Source: an uncultured Pelagibacteraceae bacterium (GTDB lineage: Bacteria; Pseudomonadota; Alphaproteobacteria; Pelagibacterales; Pelagibacteraceae). From it: DNA of 53,885 nt. The DNA lies in NCBI GenBank assembly GCA_902583295.1, contig CACHUY010000006.1, positions 1-53,885 of the forward strand, written 5' to 3'. Below are positions 25,786 through 34,281 of this stretch, one piece after another; the stretch's first letter is position 1, and every line of letters starts with the position of its first letter. Below the pieces are notes generated by a model. The model saw only the letters and a program-made list of their open reading frames with translations. It was not told the origin of the DNA and did not search any database. A program made the position numbers and the translations under genes.

Positions 25786-26298
25786 TTAGAAGTTTTTTAA
25801 GAAATTAAACATATAACTATTTGCCCCAGGATTTTTATCCCCTAAACTAGCATTAGATATATGATTATAAGAAAAACCTAGCTCGCTCGTGTTTGACAAA
25901 TCAAGTGAAAATTGTAATTCGCTTTTAAATTCAATCAAATGTCCCAAATCTTTACCATCTCCTTCAAAATATAAACCAGGGGTAAAACTCGGAGTGATAT
26001 GCAAAGCACCAAGCTTATATTGAGCTTGAACACCAGTATACAAATAACCTGCAGCATCTGCTGTGATTAAAGCTCCAGTTATTGGTGAAAGATTTCCTAG
26101 AAAAGTATCCTTATTCAAGTTCTCATTTTGATGCTGAAAACCTAATAATGTGGATTTTTTTCCATCATCACTAAAATCAAACATGCCTGTATAAACATTA
26201 AATTCTGTATTTTGATTTTTTATATCTAGTTCTTCAGCATTCACTGAAAAAGTAAAAAAAACCAAGAATAATGAAGTCAGAAAATTTTTTAATTTCAT
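25786..26298 (-). CDS. PagL-like outer-membrane acyloxyacyl hydrolase
   Basis: A 170-residue protein with a signal peptide (cleavage near VNA, residue 21), a beta-barrel-like alternation and a C-terminal Phe. The motif YNHISNASLGDKNPG (144-158) is the PagL/lipid A 3-O-deacylase signature with His146 and Ser148. The position of the classical catalytic Glu, 14 residues after the His, is Asn160, as I recall also occurs in some family members. Family enzymes remove an acyl chain from lipid A; activity here is uncertain. The gene lies between the FMN oxidases and ccmH, all on the minus strand. Confidence 0.8.
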   Translation of the reverse strand: MKLKNFLTSLFLVFFTFSVNAEELDIKNQNTEFNVYTGMFDFSDDGKKSTLLGFQHQNENLNKDTFLGNLSPITGALITADAAGYLYTGVQAQYKLGALHITPSFTPGLYFEGDGKDLGHLIEFKSELQFSLDLSNTSELGFSYNHISNASLGDKNPGANSYMFNFLKNF

Positions 26299-26311
26299 AG
26301 ATAATTAATAG

Positions 26312-26674
26312 TTATTTTTTGAGTATAAAACTTTTAGCAATTATTGCACCTCCAAATAGAAATATCAATATTGGTAATAACCATAGTAAATACGTATTTT
26401 TGTTGAGTCCAGGATCATACAAAATCCAATCACCATATTTTTCTTTAAAATAAGTATATATTTCTTTTTCTGATAAGCCTTCGTCTAATTTTCTATCTAC
26501 TAAAATTTTCATGCTATTTGCAAAATCAGAGTCTGAGTCATAAACTGATTGTCCTTGACATATCAAGCATCTGAGATTTTTTGTGATTTCATTTCTTTCA
26601 CTATTTTCATTTGCATTAAGATTATTAATAGCCATTAAGAGAAAAATAATTACAAAATTTTTGAATATTTTCAT
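26312..26674 (-). CDS. ccmH: Cytochrome c maturation protein CcmH
   Basis: A 120-residue thiol reductase of the haem-lyase branch. The RCxxC motif is LRCLICQGQSVYDSD (Cys36, Cys39), preceded by a signal peptide and followed by a C-terminal membrane helix (about residues 93-113). It reduces the CXXCH disulfide of apocytochrome c for CcmF. It lacks the CcmI-like TPR extension, and no ccmI follows. Its start overlaps ccmG by 4 bases (ATGA). Confidence 0.95.
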   Translation of the reverse strand: MKIFKNFVIIFLLMAINNLNANENSERNEITKNLRCLICQGQSVYDSDSDFANSMKILVDRKLDEGLSEKEIYTYFKEKYGDWILYDPGLNKNTYLLWLLPILIFLFGGAIIAKSFILKK

Positions 26675-27189
26675 TTTATTATTTTTTGTATTTCTATCAA
26701 CAACTCATTATTAAGAGGTCCAATATATTTTTTTATTATTTTGTTATTATAAATTATAAAAGTTTCAGGTACACCAAAAGCTCCCCATTCGATTGAATTT
26801 GTCCCATTTTTATCTAAAATGATTTTTTCATAAGGATTACCTAATTCATCTAAAAAGCTTTTAGCATTTTTTTTATTATCTTTATAATTCATGCCAACAA
26901 TAATTAATTTATTATTTTTACTTAAACTCATCAATATTGGGTGTTCATCTCTACATGGAACGCACCAAGAGGCCCAAATATTTAATAAATAGAATTTATC
27001 TAATTCAAAAATTTCAGTTGAGTTTAAATTCTCATTTGAAAGCAGAAGTTCAGCCGAGAAAATTGGAATATCATTATTGATCTTCGTCTCTGGTGTGTAA
27101 ATATTTGTATCTTTTAAACTTTTGTAAAAAACAGCAAAAATAATTAAAAATATTAGTATTATTGAATATGGAATTAATTTGTTTTTCAT
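26671..27189 (-). CDS. ccmG: Thiol:disulfide interchange protein CcmG/DsbE
   Basis: A 172-residue membrane-anchored thioredoxin. The N-terminal helix spans residues 6-22, the active site is WASWCVPCRDEHP (Cys76, Cys79), and the cis-proline loop is FGVPETFII (Pro141). It keeps the apocytochrome c cysteines and CcmH reduced. It overlaps ccmF by 4 bases at the start and ccmH by 4 at the end, so the three are translationally coupled. Confidence 0.95.
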   Translation of the reverse strand: MKNKLIPYSIILIFLIIFAVFYKSLKDTNIYTPETKINNDIPIFSAELLLSNENLNSTEIFELDKFYLLNIWASWCVPCRDEHPILMSLSKNNKLIIVGMNYKDNKKNAKSFLDELGNPYEKIILDKNGTNSIEWGAFGVPETFIIYNNKIIKKYIGPLNNELLIEIQKIIK

Positions 27190-29060
27190 ATTCTTTTTTG
27201 TAAAAAACTAACTAAACCACCAAAGCTTATCATGATAACTGATAACCATATCCACAACATAAAAGGTTTAACTTGATATCTTACATTAAAATAATCTTGA
27301 TTTTGGACAAGATTAATTACAATAAATTTATCCTTCATTAATGTAGTTTTAATATCTGCTTCACTAGTTGTAATATTAGGTTGGTTATATATTCTTAATT
27401 CAGGTGATAAGTTGTTATTTATACCTTCGGAATTAGTAATGTTAAAGTTAGCAATTATAGATTTATAATTTTTCTCTTTTTTTTGATTAATACTTTCAAA
27501 AACTATTTTTGTTTTTGAATTATCATAAGTTTCACCTACTTTTAAATTAGTTATTATTTCACTTGAAAATAAATTGTTAAATAGAATGCTTAAAATCAAT
27601 AAACTAAATCCAAAATGAGCAGTGTTTTGAGCAAAATTTTTATATTTCTTACTAAAAAAATCTCTCAGTGTAATAAAAAATAAATAAAGAGCACTGGAGA
27701 TTAGAATAGTATTAATAAGAATATTCGTACTAAAATTTTTGACAATAAAGAAAGATATTAAAATAGAGATAATTAATAAAGAAATTAGATAGATTTTATC
27801 TTTTAAATCAGATCTTATCCATTTTAATCTTGGCCCAATTGCCATCGCAAATAAAAAAGGAATTAAAAATGGAGCAATGAGTTTGTGATAAAATGGCGGC
27901 CCCACAGATATTTTCTGAGAGAATATTACATCTAAAAAGATAGGATAAACTGTACCAATTAATACAACTGATAGAAAGTACATCATAAACCAGTTATTTA
28001 CTAAAATTGAAGTTTCTTTACTTAACCAAAAAAAATTAGACGAATTATTTTTATTGGTTTGATGAAAAAAGAAAAAAATAAATAAAGACAAAAAAATTAA
28101 AGCAAATAAAAATATTAAAATAAATAAGCCTCTTTCTGGATCATTAGCAAATGTATGAACAGAATTTAGAATTCCAGATCTTACTAAAAAAGTCCCACAC
28201 ATGCTCAAGGTGAAAGTTGCAATGGACAATATGATTACCCATGAAGTTAGAATTTCTTTTCTCTCAAGAACTAAAATACAGTGTAAAAGAGTTGTCAAAG
28301 CTAGCCAGGGCATCAAGGAAACATTTTCTACTGGATCCCAAAACCAAAATCCTCCCCAACCTAATTCGTAGTAAGCCCAAATTGATCCAAGTAAAATACC
28401 CAATGTTAAAAAAATCCAGGAGATTAAAACCCATTTTTTAATATGTACTGCCCAGCTTATTGAAACCATGTTTAAGGTAGTTGCAGCTAAAGCAGATGAA
28501 AAAATAATAGAGGAGCCAACATAACCCAAATATAAAATTGGTGGATGAATTGCTAATGCAGGATCCTGCAATATTGGATTTAATCCTAAGCCCTCATCTG
28601 GAACTGGAAATAAATAATTAAAAGGGTTTGAAGTTTGAATGAGAAATAAAAAAAAACCAATTATAATTACTTGCTGAAAACCTAATGTTAAAATTTTATA
28701 CTTGATTGGTTGATTTTTAGTTCTTAATAAAAATATAAATATAAATAATGTTAAAACTAATAACCATAGCAGCAAGCTTCCCTCGTGGTTTCCCCAAGTT
28801 CCACTAATTTTATAAAAAAGTGGTTTAGTTGTATGTGAATTGTTAAATACAGTTTCGTTACTAAAATCTGAGATAACAAAAGAAATAATTAAAGCTAAAA
28901 AACTAATTAAAACAAAAAATAATTGTAAAAACGAAAACGATAAAATTTTAGTGTCTAATTGATTTGAGTTTTTAAAATTTTGAATTGAAAAAAAAATTAA
29001 GATTAAGCCAGCACATAAACCTAGGATAAGTGAGTAATGACCGACAACACTGTAAATCAA
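27186..29060 (-). CDS. ccmF: Haem lyase subunit CcmF
   Basis: A 624-residue, multi-helix membrane protein that attaches haem to apocytochrome c with CcmH. The WWD domain is clear: WAYYELGWGGFWFWDPVENV (229-246 and beyond). Conserved His residues sit in WGNHEGS (about 91) and LAIHPPILYLGYV (about 172). Other signature parts are LVRSGILNSVHTFANDP and GPPFYHKLIAP. Length is slightly below the usual 640-660. It starts 1 base after ccmE. Confidence 0.97.
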   Translation of the reverse strand: MIYSVVGHYSLILGLCAGLILIFFSIQNFKNSNQLDTKILSFSFLQLFFVLISFLALIISFVISDFSNETVFNNSHTTKPLFYKISGTWGNHEGSLLLWLLVLTLFIFIFLLRTKNQPIKYKILTLGFQQVIIIGFFLFLIQTSNPFNYLFPVPDEGLGLNPILQDPALAIHPPILYLGYVGSSIIFSSALAATTLNMVSISWAVHIKKWVLISWIFLTLGILLGSIWAYYELGWGGFWFWDPVENVSLMPWLALTTLLHCILVLERKEILTSWVIILSIATFTLSMCGTFLVRSGILNSVHTFANDPERGLFILIFLFALIFLSLFIFFFFHQTNKNNSSNFFWLSKETSILVNNWFMMYFLSVVLIGTVYPIFLDVIFSQKISVGPPFYHKLIAPFLIPFLFAMAIGPRLKWIRSDLKDKIYLISLLIISILISFFIVKNFSTNILINTILISSALYLFFITLRDFFSKKYKNFAQNTAHFGFSLLILSILFNNLFSSEIITNLKVGETYDNSKTKIVFESINQKKEKNYKSIIANFNITNSEGINNNLSPELRIYNQPNITTSEADIKTTLMKDKFIVINLVQNQDYFNVRYQVKPFMLWIWLSVIMISFGGLVSFLQKRI

Positions 29061-29061
29061 T

Positions 29062-29481
29062 TTATTTCTCCTCCAAAGCTTCTTTTACTTCTGGTGGCAT
29101 GTAATTTTCATCATGCTTAGCTAAAATTTTAGTGGCAGAAAAAAAATTTCTGTCTTTTAAAAATCCTTCTGCAACTACCCCTTTTTCCTCAGCAAAGAGA
29201 TTAGGAACAGCACCAGAATAACTTACATTTATTTCATTTTTAAAATCTGTAATAATGAAGTTAACTTCATCAGAATTTACATTAATTGAATTTTTTTTAA
29301 CCATTCCTCCAACTCTAATTTTATTTGTATCTAATTCTGATAATGTTTTAATTTCAGTTGGTGATTGAAAGAAAACTACATTTTCCTCTAAAGATTTAAG
29401 AATTAAGAAAACTGTTAAAACTATTGTAACTAAAATTAATGTTACAAACAAAAATCTTAATTTAACTTTGCGACCATACAT
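29062..29481 (-). CDS. ccmE: Cytochrome c-type biogenesis haem chaperone CcmE
   Basis: A 139-residue periplasmic haem chaperone with one N-terminal membrane helix (about 8-28). The haem-binding region is [13 protein letters not shown]: His123 forms the covalent bond to haem and Tyr127 is the axial ligand. The OB-fold core includes [11 protein letters not shown] and [21 protein letters not shown]. It hands haem from CcmC to CcmF. It lies between ccmD and ccmF with gaps of 10 bases and 1 base. Confidence 0.97.
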   Translation of the reverse strand: MYGRKVKLRFLFVTLILVTIVLTVFLILKSLEENVVFFQSPTEIKTLSELDTNKIRVGGMVKKNSINVNSDEVNFIITDFKNEINVSYSGAVPNLFAEEKGVVAEGFLKDRNFFSATKILAKHDENYMPPEVKEALEEK

Positions 29482-29491
29482 GGTTTAAAAG

Positions 29492-29719
29492 TTAGTTATT
29501 TGTGGCGTTAGCTAAAATTTCTTTATTGATTCTTTGTGTTTTTGCAGAATTAGCTTTTTCAGGATTTAAAGACCCAAATTTAGCAACAAATTTACTTTGC
29601 TCTTTAACAAATTGTAGCTTCGTAATCATATACAAGCCTAAAAAACTTAAAAGAGTAAAACCAAAAGCAGACATTACGTATACTGCATATCCATTCATAA
29701 AAAGTAATTCATTAATCAT
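29492..29719 (-). CDS. ccmD: Haem exporter small subunit CcmD
   Basis: A 75-residue protein with one membrane helix (about residues 12-33, YAVYVMSAFGFTLLSFLGLY) after a short MNGY stretch typical of CcmD, then a charged cytoplasmic tail. CcmD helps release holo-CcmE from CcmC. It overlaps ccmC by 4 bases (ATGA). Position between ccmC and ccmE confirms the identity despite low sequence conservation. Confidence 0.9.
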   Translation of the reverse strand: MINELLFMNGYAVYVMSAFGFTLLSFLGLYMITKLQFVKEQSKFVAKFGSLNPEKANSAKTQRINKEILANATNN

Positions 29720-30423
29720 AATCTATCTAAGCCTTTATTTTTAATTTTTATCAGTTCTGTATTATATTTCATTAAGAAAATTAACAACGAAAATAGAGCA
29801 AATGCCGCAGTCATTATCAACAAAGGGAAAAGCATTGATGAATGAATTGAACTTTTTGATAAAATATTAATTGAGGCAGGCTGATGAAGTGTATTCCACC
29901 ACTCAACAGAGTATTTAGTGATTGGAACGTTAATTATACCAATGATTGTAATAAAAGTGGTAATTTTAAAAACTTTTTCCTCTTTTTCATAAATTCTCCA
30001 TGCAATTAAATACAAAGCAAAAAATAATGCTAAAATTAACATTGAAGTAATTCGTGCATCCCAAGCCCACCAAGTTCCCCATGTAGGCTTGCCCCAAATA
30101 GAACCCGTAACCAACGCAATAATATTAAATACAAATCCAGACGGAGCCAAACTTTTTGCAATTAAAAATAAATTTTTATTTTTAAAAATAAAACCACTAA
30201 CTGACAGTAGGGTTATCGACGAAAAAATTCCAAGTGAGATCCAGGCTGATGGAACATGCACATACATTATTCTTACTGCATCACTTTGTTTATAATCTTC
30301 TGGAGACAAAATTAACGCCTCAGTTAAACCAACTGTTAGAACAACAACAAATAAAAACAAAACATACCCTGGAGCTTTAGATGTTATTTGAAATATTTTA
30401 TTTGGTTCTAAGAGTTTGAACAT
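29716..30423 (-). CDS. ccmC: Haem handling protein CcmC
   Basis: A 235-residue, six-helix membrane protein that loads haem onto CcmE. The WWD motif is WGKPTWGTWWAWDARITS (110-127). The haem-ligand His residues appear as His56 (VHVPSAW) and His180 (WWNTLHQPASI). It is the first gene of the ccmCDEFGH run. The ABC subunits ccmA and ccmB are not next to it and must be elsewhere. A leader of about 180 bases with a large stem-loop lies upstream. Confidence 0.96.
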   Translation of the reverse strand: MFKLLEPNKIFQITSKAPGYVLFLFVVVLTVGLTEALILSPEDYKQSDAVRIMYVHVPSAWISLGIFSSITLLSVSGFIFKNKNLFLIAKSLAPSGFVFNIIALVTGSIWGKPTWGTWWAWDARITSMLILALFFALYLIAWRIYEKEEKVFKITTFITIIGIINVPITKYSVEWWNTLHQPASINILSKSSIHSSMLFPLLIMTAAFALFSLLIFLMKYNTELIKIKNKGLDRL

Positions 30424-30472
30424 ATTTGTTATTTAGGGATTAATTTTAGAATTTCTATTATGAAAAAGTTAT

Positions 30473-30535
30473 CTGATCAAGAATGTAGAGGGGGAGACAA
30501 AAGGACTAAATATAACGTTTAACATCCTTGATCAG
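30473..30535 (-). ncRNA. Candidate structured RNA with C-rich loop (hspQ-ccmC gap)
   Basis: A perfect 9-base inverted repeat, CTGATCAAG (30473-30481) and CTTGATCAG (30527-30535), extended inward by ATGT/ACAT after one mismatch. On the minus strand the loop displays CCTTTTGTCTCCCCCTCT, which is striking in this AT-rich DNA and complementary to Shine-Dalgarno-like purine tracts. CTTGATCAG is followed by ATAACTTTTT, a possible terminator tail. From memory, alphaproteobacterial small RNAs with CCUCC-type loops are known. It could instead be part of the ccmC leader. The 180-base gap 30424-30603 holds no convincing protein gene. Confidence 0.5.
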
Positions 30536-30603
30536 AATATAAATGAGTATAGTTAATATTTATGGCCTAGTTTTGAGCAGAATGTGTTGGAATGGTGATT
30601 TAC

Positions 30604-30924
30604 TTAGTTTGAAAGCTTAAAATAACTTGAGCCTTTTTTACCTGAAAAAATCTCCTCGATTAGAGGGTGTTTTATTGGCTCATCAGAATCGTCCATGAGC
30701 AAATTTTGCTCTGAAACGTATGCCTCATAAGTAATTTCATCATTTTCAGCAAGTAAGTGATAAAATGGCTGATCTTTTCTTGGTCTAACATTCTTTGGAA
30801 TTGATTGATACCATTCCTCGGAATTATTAAATTCAAAATCAACGTCATAAATGACACCTCTAAATTCAAAGTGTTTATGTTTTACAATGTCGCCGATTGA
30901 AAATTTAGCTTTTTGAATTGGCAT
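30604..30924 (-). CDS. hspQ: Heat shock protein HspQ (YccV family)
   Basis: A 106-residue protein. The family patterns FSIGDIVKHKHFEFRGVIYDVD, then EEWYQSIPKN, KDQPFYHLLAEND and EAYVSEQNLL are all present. HspQ modulates Lon protease in enterobacteria, and the same fold was first described as a hemimethylated-DNA-binding protein. It stands alone; its start faces ispZ across an 87-base divergent promoter region. Confidence 0.93.
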   Translation of the reverse strand: MPIQKAKFSIGDIVKHKHFEFRGVIYDVDFEFNNSEEWYQSIPKNVRPRKDQPFYHLLAENDEITYEAYVSEQNLLMDDSDEPIKHPLIEEIFSGKKGSSYFKLSN

Positions 30925-31011
30925 TGTGATTAGTATGGGTATTTAAATATAAAAATCAATGCAAAAAAGATTAATGTTTTGTGATGTGGCAAATATGTTA
31001 ATATCTTTTTA

Positions 31012-31566
31012 GTGAATAAATCTTTTTTAAAATTTATTACCGATTTCGGGCCTTTAGCGATATTTTTTTTCTTTTATTATAATAATGATAAAAATTTATC
31101 AGTTGCAATTCCTCCACTGATAGTTGCAACTTTAATTGCTTTAGCGGTTGTATGGTTCTTTGAAAAAAAAATACCTCCAATGCCTTTGGTAAGTGGAATT
31201 TTAATAACTTTCTTTGGAGGATTAACTATTTATTTTAATGATCCTATATTCATTTACGTTAAACCAACAATAATAAATATAATATTTGCTTTAGCTTTAT
31301 TTTTTGGAAAATATTTTACAAGAGAACCAATTTTAAAAAAAATTATGGGAAAATCAATCCCATTAACTGATATGGGATGGGAGATACTAAATAAAAGGTG
31401 GATGTTCTTTTTCCTTGGGCTCGCCGTACTTAATGAATTTGTCTGGAGAACACAAACTGAAGAATTCTGGGTCAATTTTAAAGTTTGGGGAATGTTGCCA
31501 ATAACAATAATCTTTACAGCATTTCAAATACCACTAATCAATAAACATAAAATTGATGCGCAGTAA
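31012..31566 (+). CDS. Septation protein A / IspZ (YciB family)
   Basis: A 184-residue inner-membrane protein with about five or six helices. It starts at a GTG (31012-31014) because no upstream ATG is in frame; residues KFITDFGPLAIFFFFYY are the family's N-terminus. Later motifs are FGGLTIYFNDPIFIYVKPTI and LTDMGWEILNKRWMFFFLGLAVLNEFVW. In enteric bacteria the homologue affects envelope integrity and septation. It overlaps the following DUF2794 gene by 11 bases. Confidence 0.93.
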   Translation: MNKSFLKFITDFGPLAIFFFFYYNNDKNLSVAIPPLIVATLIALAVVWFFEKKIPPMPLVSGILITFFGGLTIYFNDPIFIYVKPTIINIIFALALFFGKYFTREPILKKIMGKSIPLTDMGWEILNKRWMFFFLGLAVLNEFVWRTQTEEFWVNFKVWGMLPITIIFTAFQIPLINKHKIDAQ

Positions 31567-31894
31567 TCTAAAATTAGTAATCAATAATCCACAAAATAAA
31601 ATAGAGCAAAAACAATTTTTTGAAAAAGATGAACTCAAAATTATTTTAGATCTATATGCAAAGATGGTTTCTGAAGGATCATGGAAGGACTACGGACTAA
31701 ATATTTCTAGCAAGCAAGTTAGTTTTAGTGTTTTTAAGAACACTGCAGAAAATGCCCTGTATAAAATTTGTAAAAATTTCAAACCCAAAAATAAAAATCT
31801 TAAGTATCTGATTACTGATACAAATGGTAAAATCTTAAAAAATACTTTTGAACTTAAAACTTTATTAAAAAATACGAATTGGAAAAAACTCTGA
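31556..31894 (+). CDS. DUF2794 family protein
   Basis: A 112-residue soluble protein. I chose the ATG at 31556-31558, which follows an in-frame TTG that could also be used. The FFEKDELKIILDLYAKMVSEGSWKDYGL core, then VSFSVFKNTAENALYKI and the ITDTNGKILKN end, match the alphaproteobacterial DUF2794 family. Function is unknown. Its start lies inside the ispZ gene, so the two are translationally coupled, and its end meets the convergent Bax-inhibitor gene 5 bases away. Confidence 0.88.
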   Translation: MRSNLKLVINNPQNKIEQKQFFEKDELKIILDLYAKMVSEGSWKDYGLNISSKQVSFSVFKNTAENALYKICKNFKPKNKNLKYLITDTNGKILKNTFELKTLLKNTNWKKL

Positions 31895-31899
31895 AAAAA

Positions 31900-32661
31900 C
31901 TATCGTCTTTGACCAAAAAGTCTCAACAACATTATAAATAAATTTATAAAGTCTAAGTAAAGAGTTAATGCACCCATTACTGCTTTTTTGCCCATGATTT
32001 CACCCGTATCACTAGCGGCATACATATTTTTAATTTTTTGTGTATCGTAGGCAGTAAGACCAACAAAAATTAAAACTCCCAATATTGAAATTACAAAATA
32101 CATCATTGATGATTTCATAAATATATTAACTATCGAAGCTATAATTATTCCAATTAAACCCATCATTAAGAATGAACCTAATTTAGTTAAATCTCTTTTA
32201 GTCGTATAACCATAAATACTCATCGCTCCAAAAGTTGCTGAGCAAATAAAGAAAACTCTTGTTACACTCATACCTGTGTAAATTAATAAAATTGAAGATA
32301 AAGATAAGCCCATCAACCCTGCAAAAACCCAAAAAGTTGTCTGAGCTTTTGATGCACTCATTTTATTAATTCCAAAACTCATATAAAAAACAATTCCTAA
32401 TGGCGCAAGCATCACAAGCCATTTTAAACCTGACATATAAATTGCATTACCCATTTGAGTTAGACCCACAATAGATCCAGCATCGTTAGTAACGACTGAC
32501 ATTTTAAATGTTAACAGCGCAACTATTCCTGTTAATAAAATTCCTGTTGCCATATAGTTGTAAACTTTTAGCATGTAGGCTCTTAAGCCTTCATCCATTA
32601 CAACAGTTGATTGTTGAGCTGCCTTAGCTCTATTTAGTATTCCGTTTTTATCAAATTCCAT
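31900..32661 (-). CDS. Bax inhibitor-1/YccA family membrane protein
   Basis: A 253-residue protein with seven hydrophobic segments. The N-terminus NRAKAAQQSTVVMDEGLRAYMLKVYNYM and the ending GLTAYDTQKIKNMY then LYLDFINLFIMLLRLFGQRR are diagnostic of the UPF0005/Bax-inhibitor family (YbhL/YccA). The paired Asp near the C-terminus (YDTQK; LYLDFINL) fits the calcium/proton-leak channel model for this fold. YccA relatives act on FtsH-mediated proteolysis. Confidence 0.94.
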   Translation of the reverse strand: MEFDKNGILNRAKAAQQSTVVMDEGLRAYMLKVYNYMATGILLTGIVALLTFKMSVVTNDAGSIVGLTQMGNAIYMSGLKWLVMLAPLGIVFYMSFGINKMSASKAQTTFWVFAGLMGLSLSSILLIYTGMSVTRVFFICSATFGAMSIYGYTTKRDLTKLGSFLMMGLIGIIIASIVNIFMKSSMMYFVISILGVLIFVGLTAYDTQKIKNMYAASDTGEIMGKKAVMGALTLYLDFINLFIMLLRLFGQRR

Positions 32662-32739
32662 ATGTACATTATATAATAGCCTTTTACTAATTATTCAAGA
32701 TACCTTAAAAGGTTAATAAAACATTAACATAATTTTCAG

Positions 32740-33774
32740 ATGAATTACAAAAATCTAGGTAACACGGACTTAAAAGTAAGCACAATTTGTCTCGGTACCA
32801 TGACTTGGGGTGAACAAAATACTCAAAATGAAGCATTTGAACAAATGGATTTTGCTTTAGATCAGGGAGTAAATTTTTGGGACACTGCAGAATTATATGC
32901 TGTTCCTCCACGAAAAGAAACTTACGGGGACACTGAAGAGATTATTGGAAACTGGTTTGAGAAAACCAAAAAAAGAAATGAGGTAATTCTTGCAACCAAA
33001 GTTGCTGGACCTGCTAGAGATTATTTGAGAAATGGAGAAAATAGTTTTGTTGGTACAAACTTAGAGACTGCATTAAATAATAGTCTCAAGAGACTTAAAA
33101 CAGATTATGTAGATTTGTATCAACTTCATTGGCCAGAAAGAAAAGTAAATAATTTTGGTAGATTAGGTTACGTTCATCAAGAAAATGACTGGAACCAATT
33201 TGAATATGTATTGGAAGAATTAAATAAATACATAGATCAAGGTAAAATTAGGCATATTGGTTTATCGAATGAAACCCCTTGGGGAACAATGAGTTTTCTT
33301 AAACTTTCAAAGGACAAAAATTTACCTAGAATGATGTCAATCCAGAATCCATATAGTTTATTGAATCGATCCTATGAAGTTGGATTAGCTGAGGTATCCA
33401 TAAGAGAGGAAATTGGTTGTTTGTCATACTCTCCCCTTGCAAGTGGTTATCTAAGTGGAAAATACAGAAATAAAAAATTTCCAAAAGGATCTAGAATGGA
33501 AAGAGATTTTGATTTTTGGACAAGATACAGAAAGCCAAATACTGAAGAAGCAGTAGAGCTTTATTACAATATAAGCAAAAAACATAATCTTGATATGAGT
33601 CAAATGTCTATCAAATTTTGTGAAATACAGGACTTTATGACAAGTGTAATTATTGGTGCAACAACAATGGAGCAGTTGAAAACCAACATAGAAAGTGTAA
33701 ATGTTAATCTATCAGATGATGTCATTAAAGAAATTAACCACGTTCAAAAAATTTACCCAAATCCATGTCCTTAG
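32740..33774 (+). CDS. Aldo/keto reductase, Tas-like
   Basis: A 344-residue NADPH-dependent TIM-barrel reductase. The catalytic tetrad is visible: Asp and Tyr in FWDTAELYAVPPRKETYG, Lys in ILATKVAGP, His in LYQLHWPER. The insertion AVPPRKETYGDTEEIIGNWF places it in the Tas branch of the family. The substrate is unknown; relatives reduce aldehydes and ketones. It diverges from the Bax-inhibitor gene, and its last 10 bases overlap the start of the IalB-like gene. Confidence 0.94.
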   Translation: MNYKNLGNTDLKVSTICLGTMTWGEQNTQNEAFEQMDFALDQGVNFWDTAELYAVPPRKETYGDTEEIIGNWFEKTKKRNEVILATKVAGPARDYLRNGENSFVGTNLETALNNSLKRLKTDYVDLYQLHWPERKVNNFGRLGYVHQENDWNQFEYVLEELNKYIDQGKIRHIGLSNETPWGTMSFLKLSKDKNLPRMMSIQNPYSLLNRSYEVGLAEVSIREEIGCLSYSPLASGYLSGKYRNKKFPKGSRMERDFDFWTRYRKPNTEEAVELYYNISKKHNLDMSQMSIKFCEIQDFMTSVIIGATTMEQLKTNIESVNVNLSDDVIKEINHVQKIYPNPCP

Positions 33775-34277
33775 TTAAAAAAATTATAACATTTTTTACT
33801 ATTTTGTTTTTAGCAAGCTTTGGTCAACTTCAGGCGCAAGAAGTAAAAAAAATAGGTAAGTACAAAGATTGGGAAGCAATGGTAGTTTCTGAAGCAAGTG
33901 GAAAAGTTTGTTTTGCGCAATCCTCACCTATCTTGCAAGCACCAAAATCAAACAAGAGAGATGCAAAATTATTTGTAGCCTTTAGACCAAACGAAAGTAT
34001 TACTAATGAAGTAAGTGTTACCCCAGGCTATGAATTTAACAAAAGCAACTCTGTTACTGCAGCTTCAGGTAAAAATAAGTTTAAATTTGATATTAAAGAA
34101 CAAGGCTTTGCTTGGATTGCCGATAATAAAATTGAATTAAAAATGATTAAGCAAATGAGAAAAGGATCTAGATTAATGGTCACTGGATATAATCAAAAAG
34201 GCTCTCAAACAATTGATCATTATTCATTACTAGGATTTACAAAGGCTTATAACGCATCTCGAAAAGCTTGCAGTTAA
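33765..34277 (+). CDS. Invasion-associated locus B (IalB)-like periplasmic protein
   Basis: A 170-residue protein with a signal peptide (cleavage near LQAQ, residue 25). The mature part begins GKYKDWEAMVVSEASGKVCF and has two cysteines (GKVCFAQ and the C-terminal RKACS), the layout of the IalB family common in alphaproteobacteria. The name comes from Bartonella; in free-living species it is a small envelope protein of unknown role. It overlaps the aldo/keto reductase gene by 10 bases and precedes argG by 4. Confidence 0.8.
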   Translation: MSLVKKIITFFTILFLASFGQLQAQEVKKIGKYKDWEAMVVSEASGKVCFAQSSPILQAPKSNKRDAKLFVAFRPNESITNEVSVTPGYEFNKSNSVTAASGKNKFKFDIKEQGFAWIADNKIELKMIKQMRKGSRLMVTGYNQKGSQTIDHYSLLGFTKAYNASRKACS

Positions 34278-34281
34278 TTTA

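Noticed and set aside
30470..30525. 18-codon ORF inside the hspQ-ccmC stem-loop
   Set aside because: It has no usable ribosome-site spacing and no recognisable product; the inverted repeat explains the region better.
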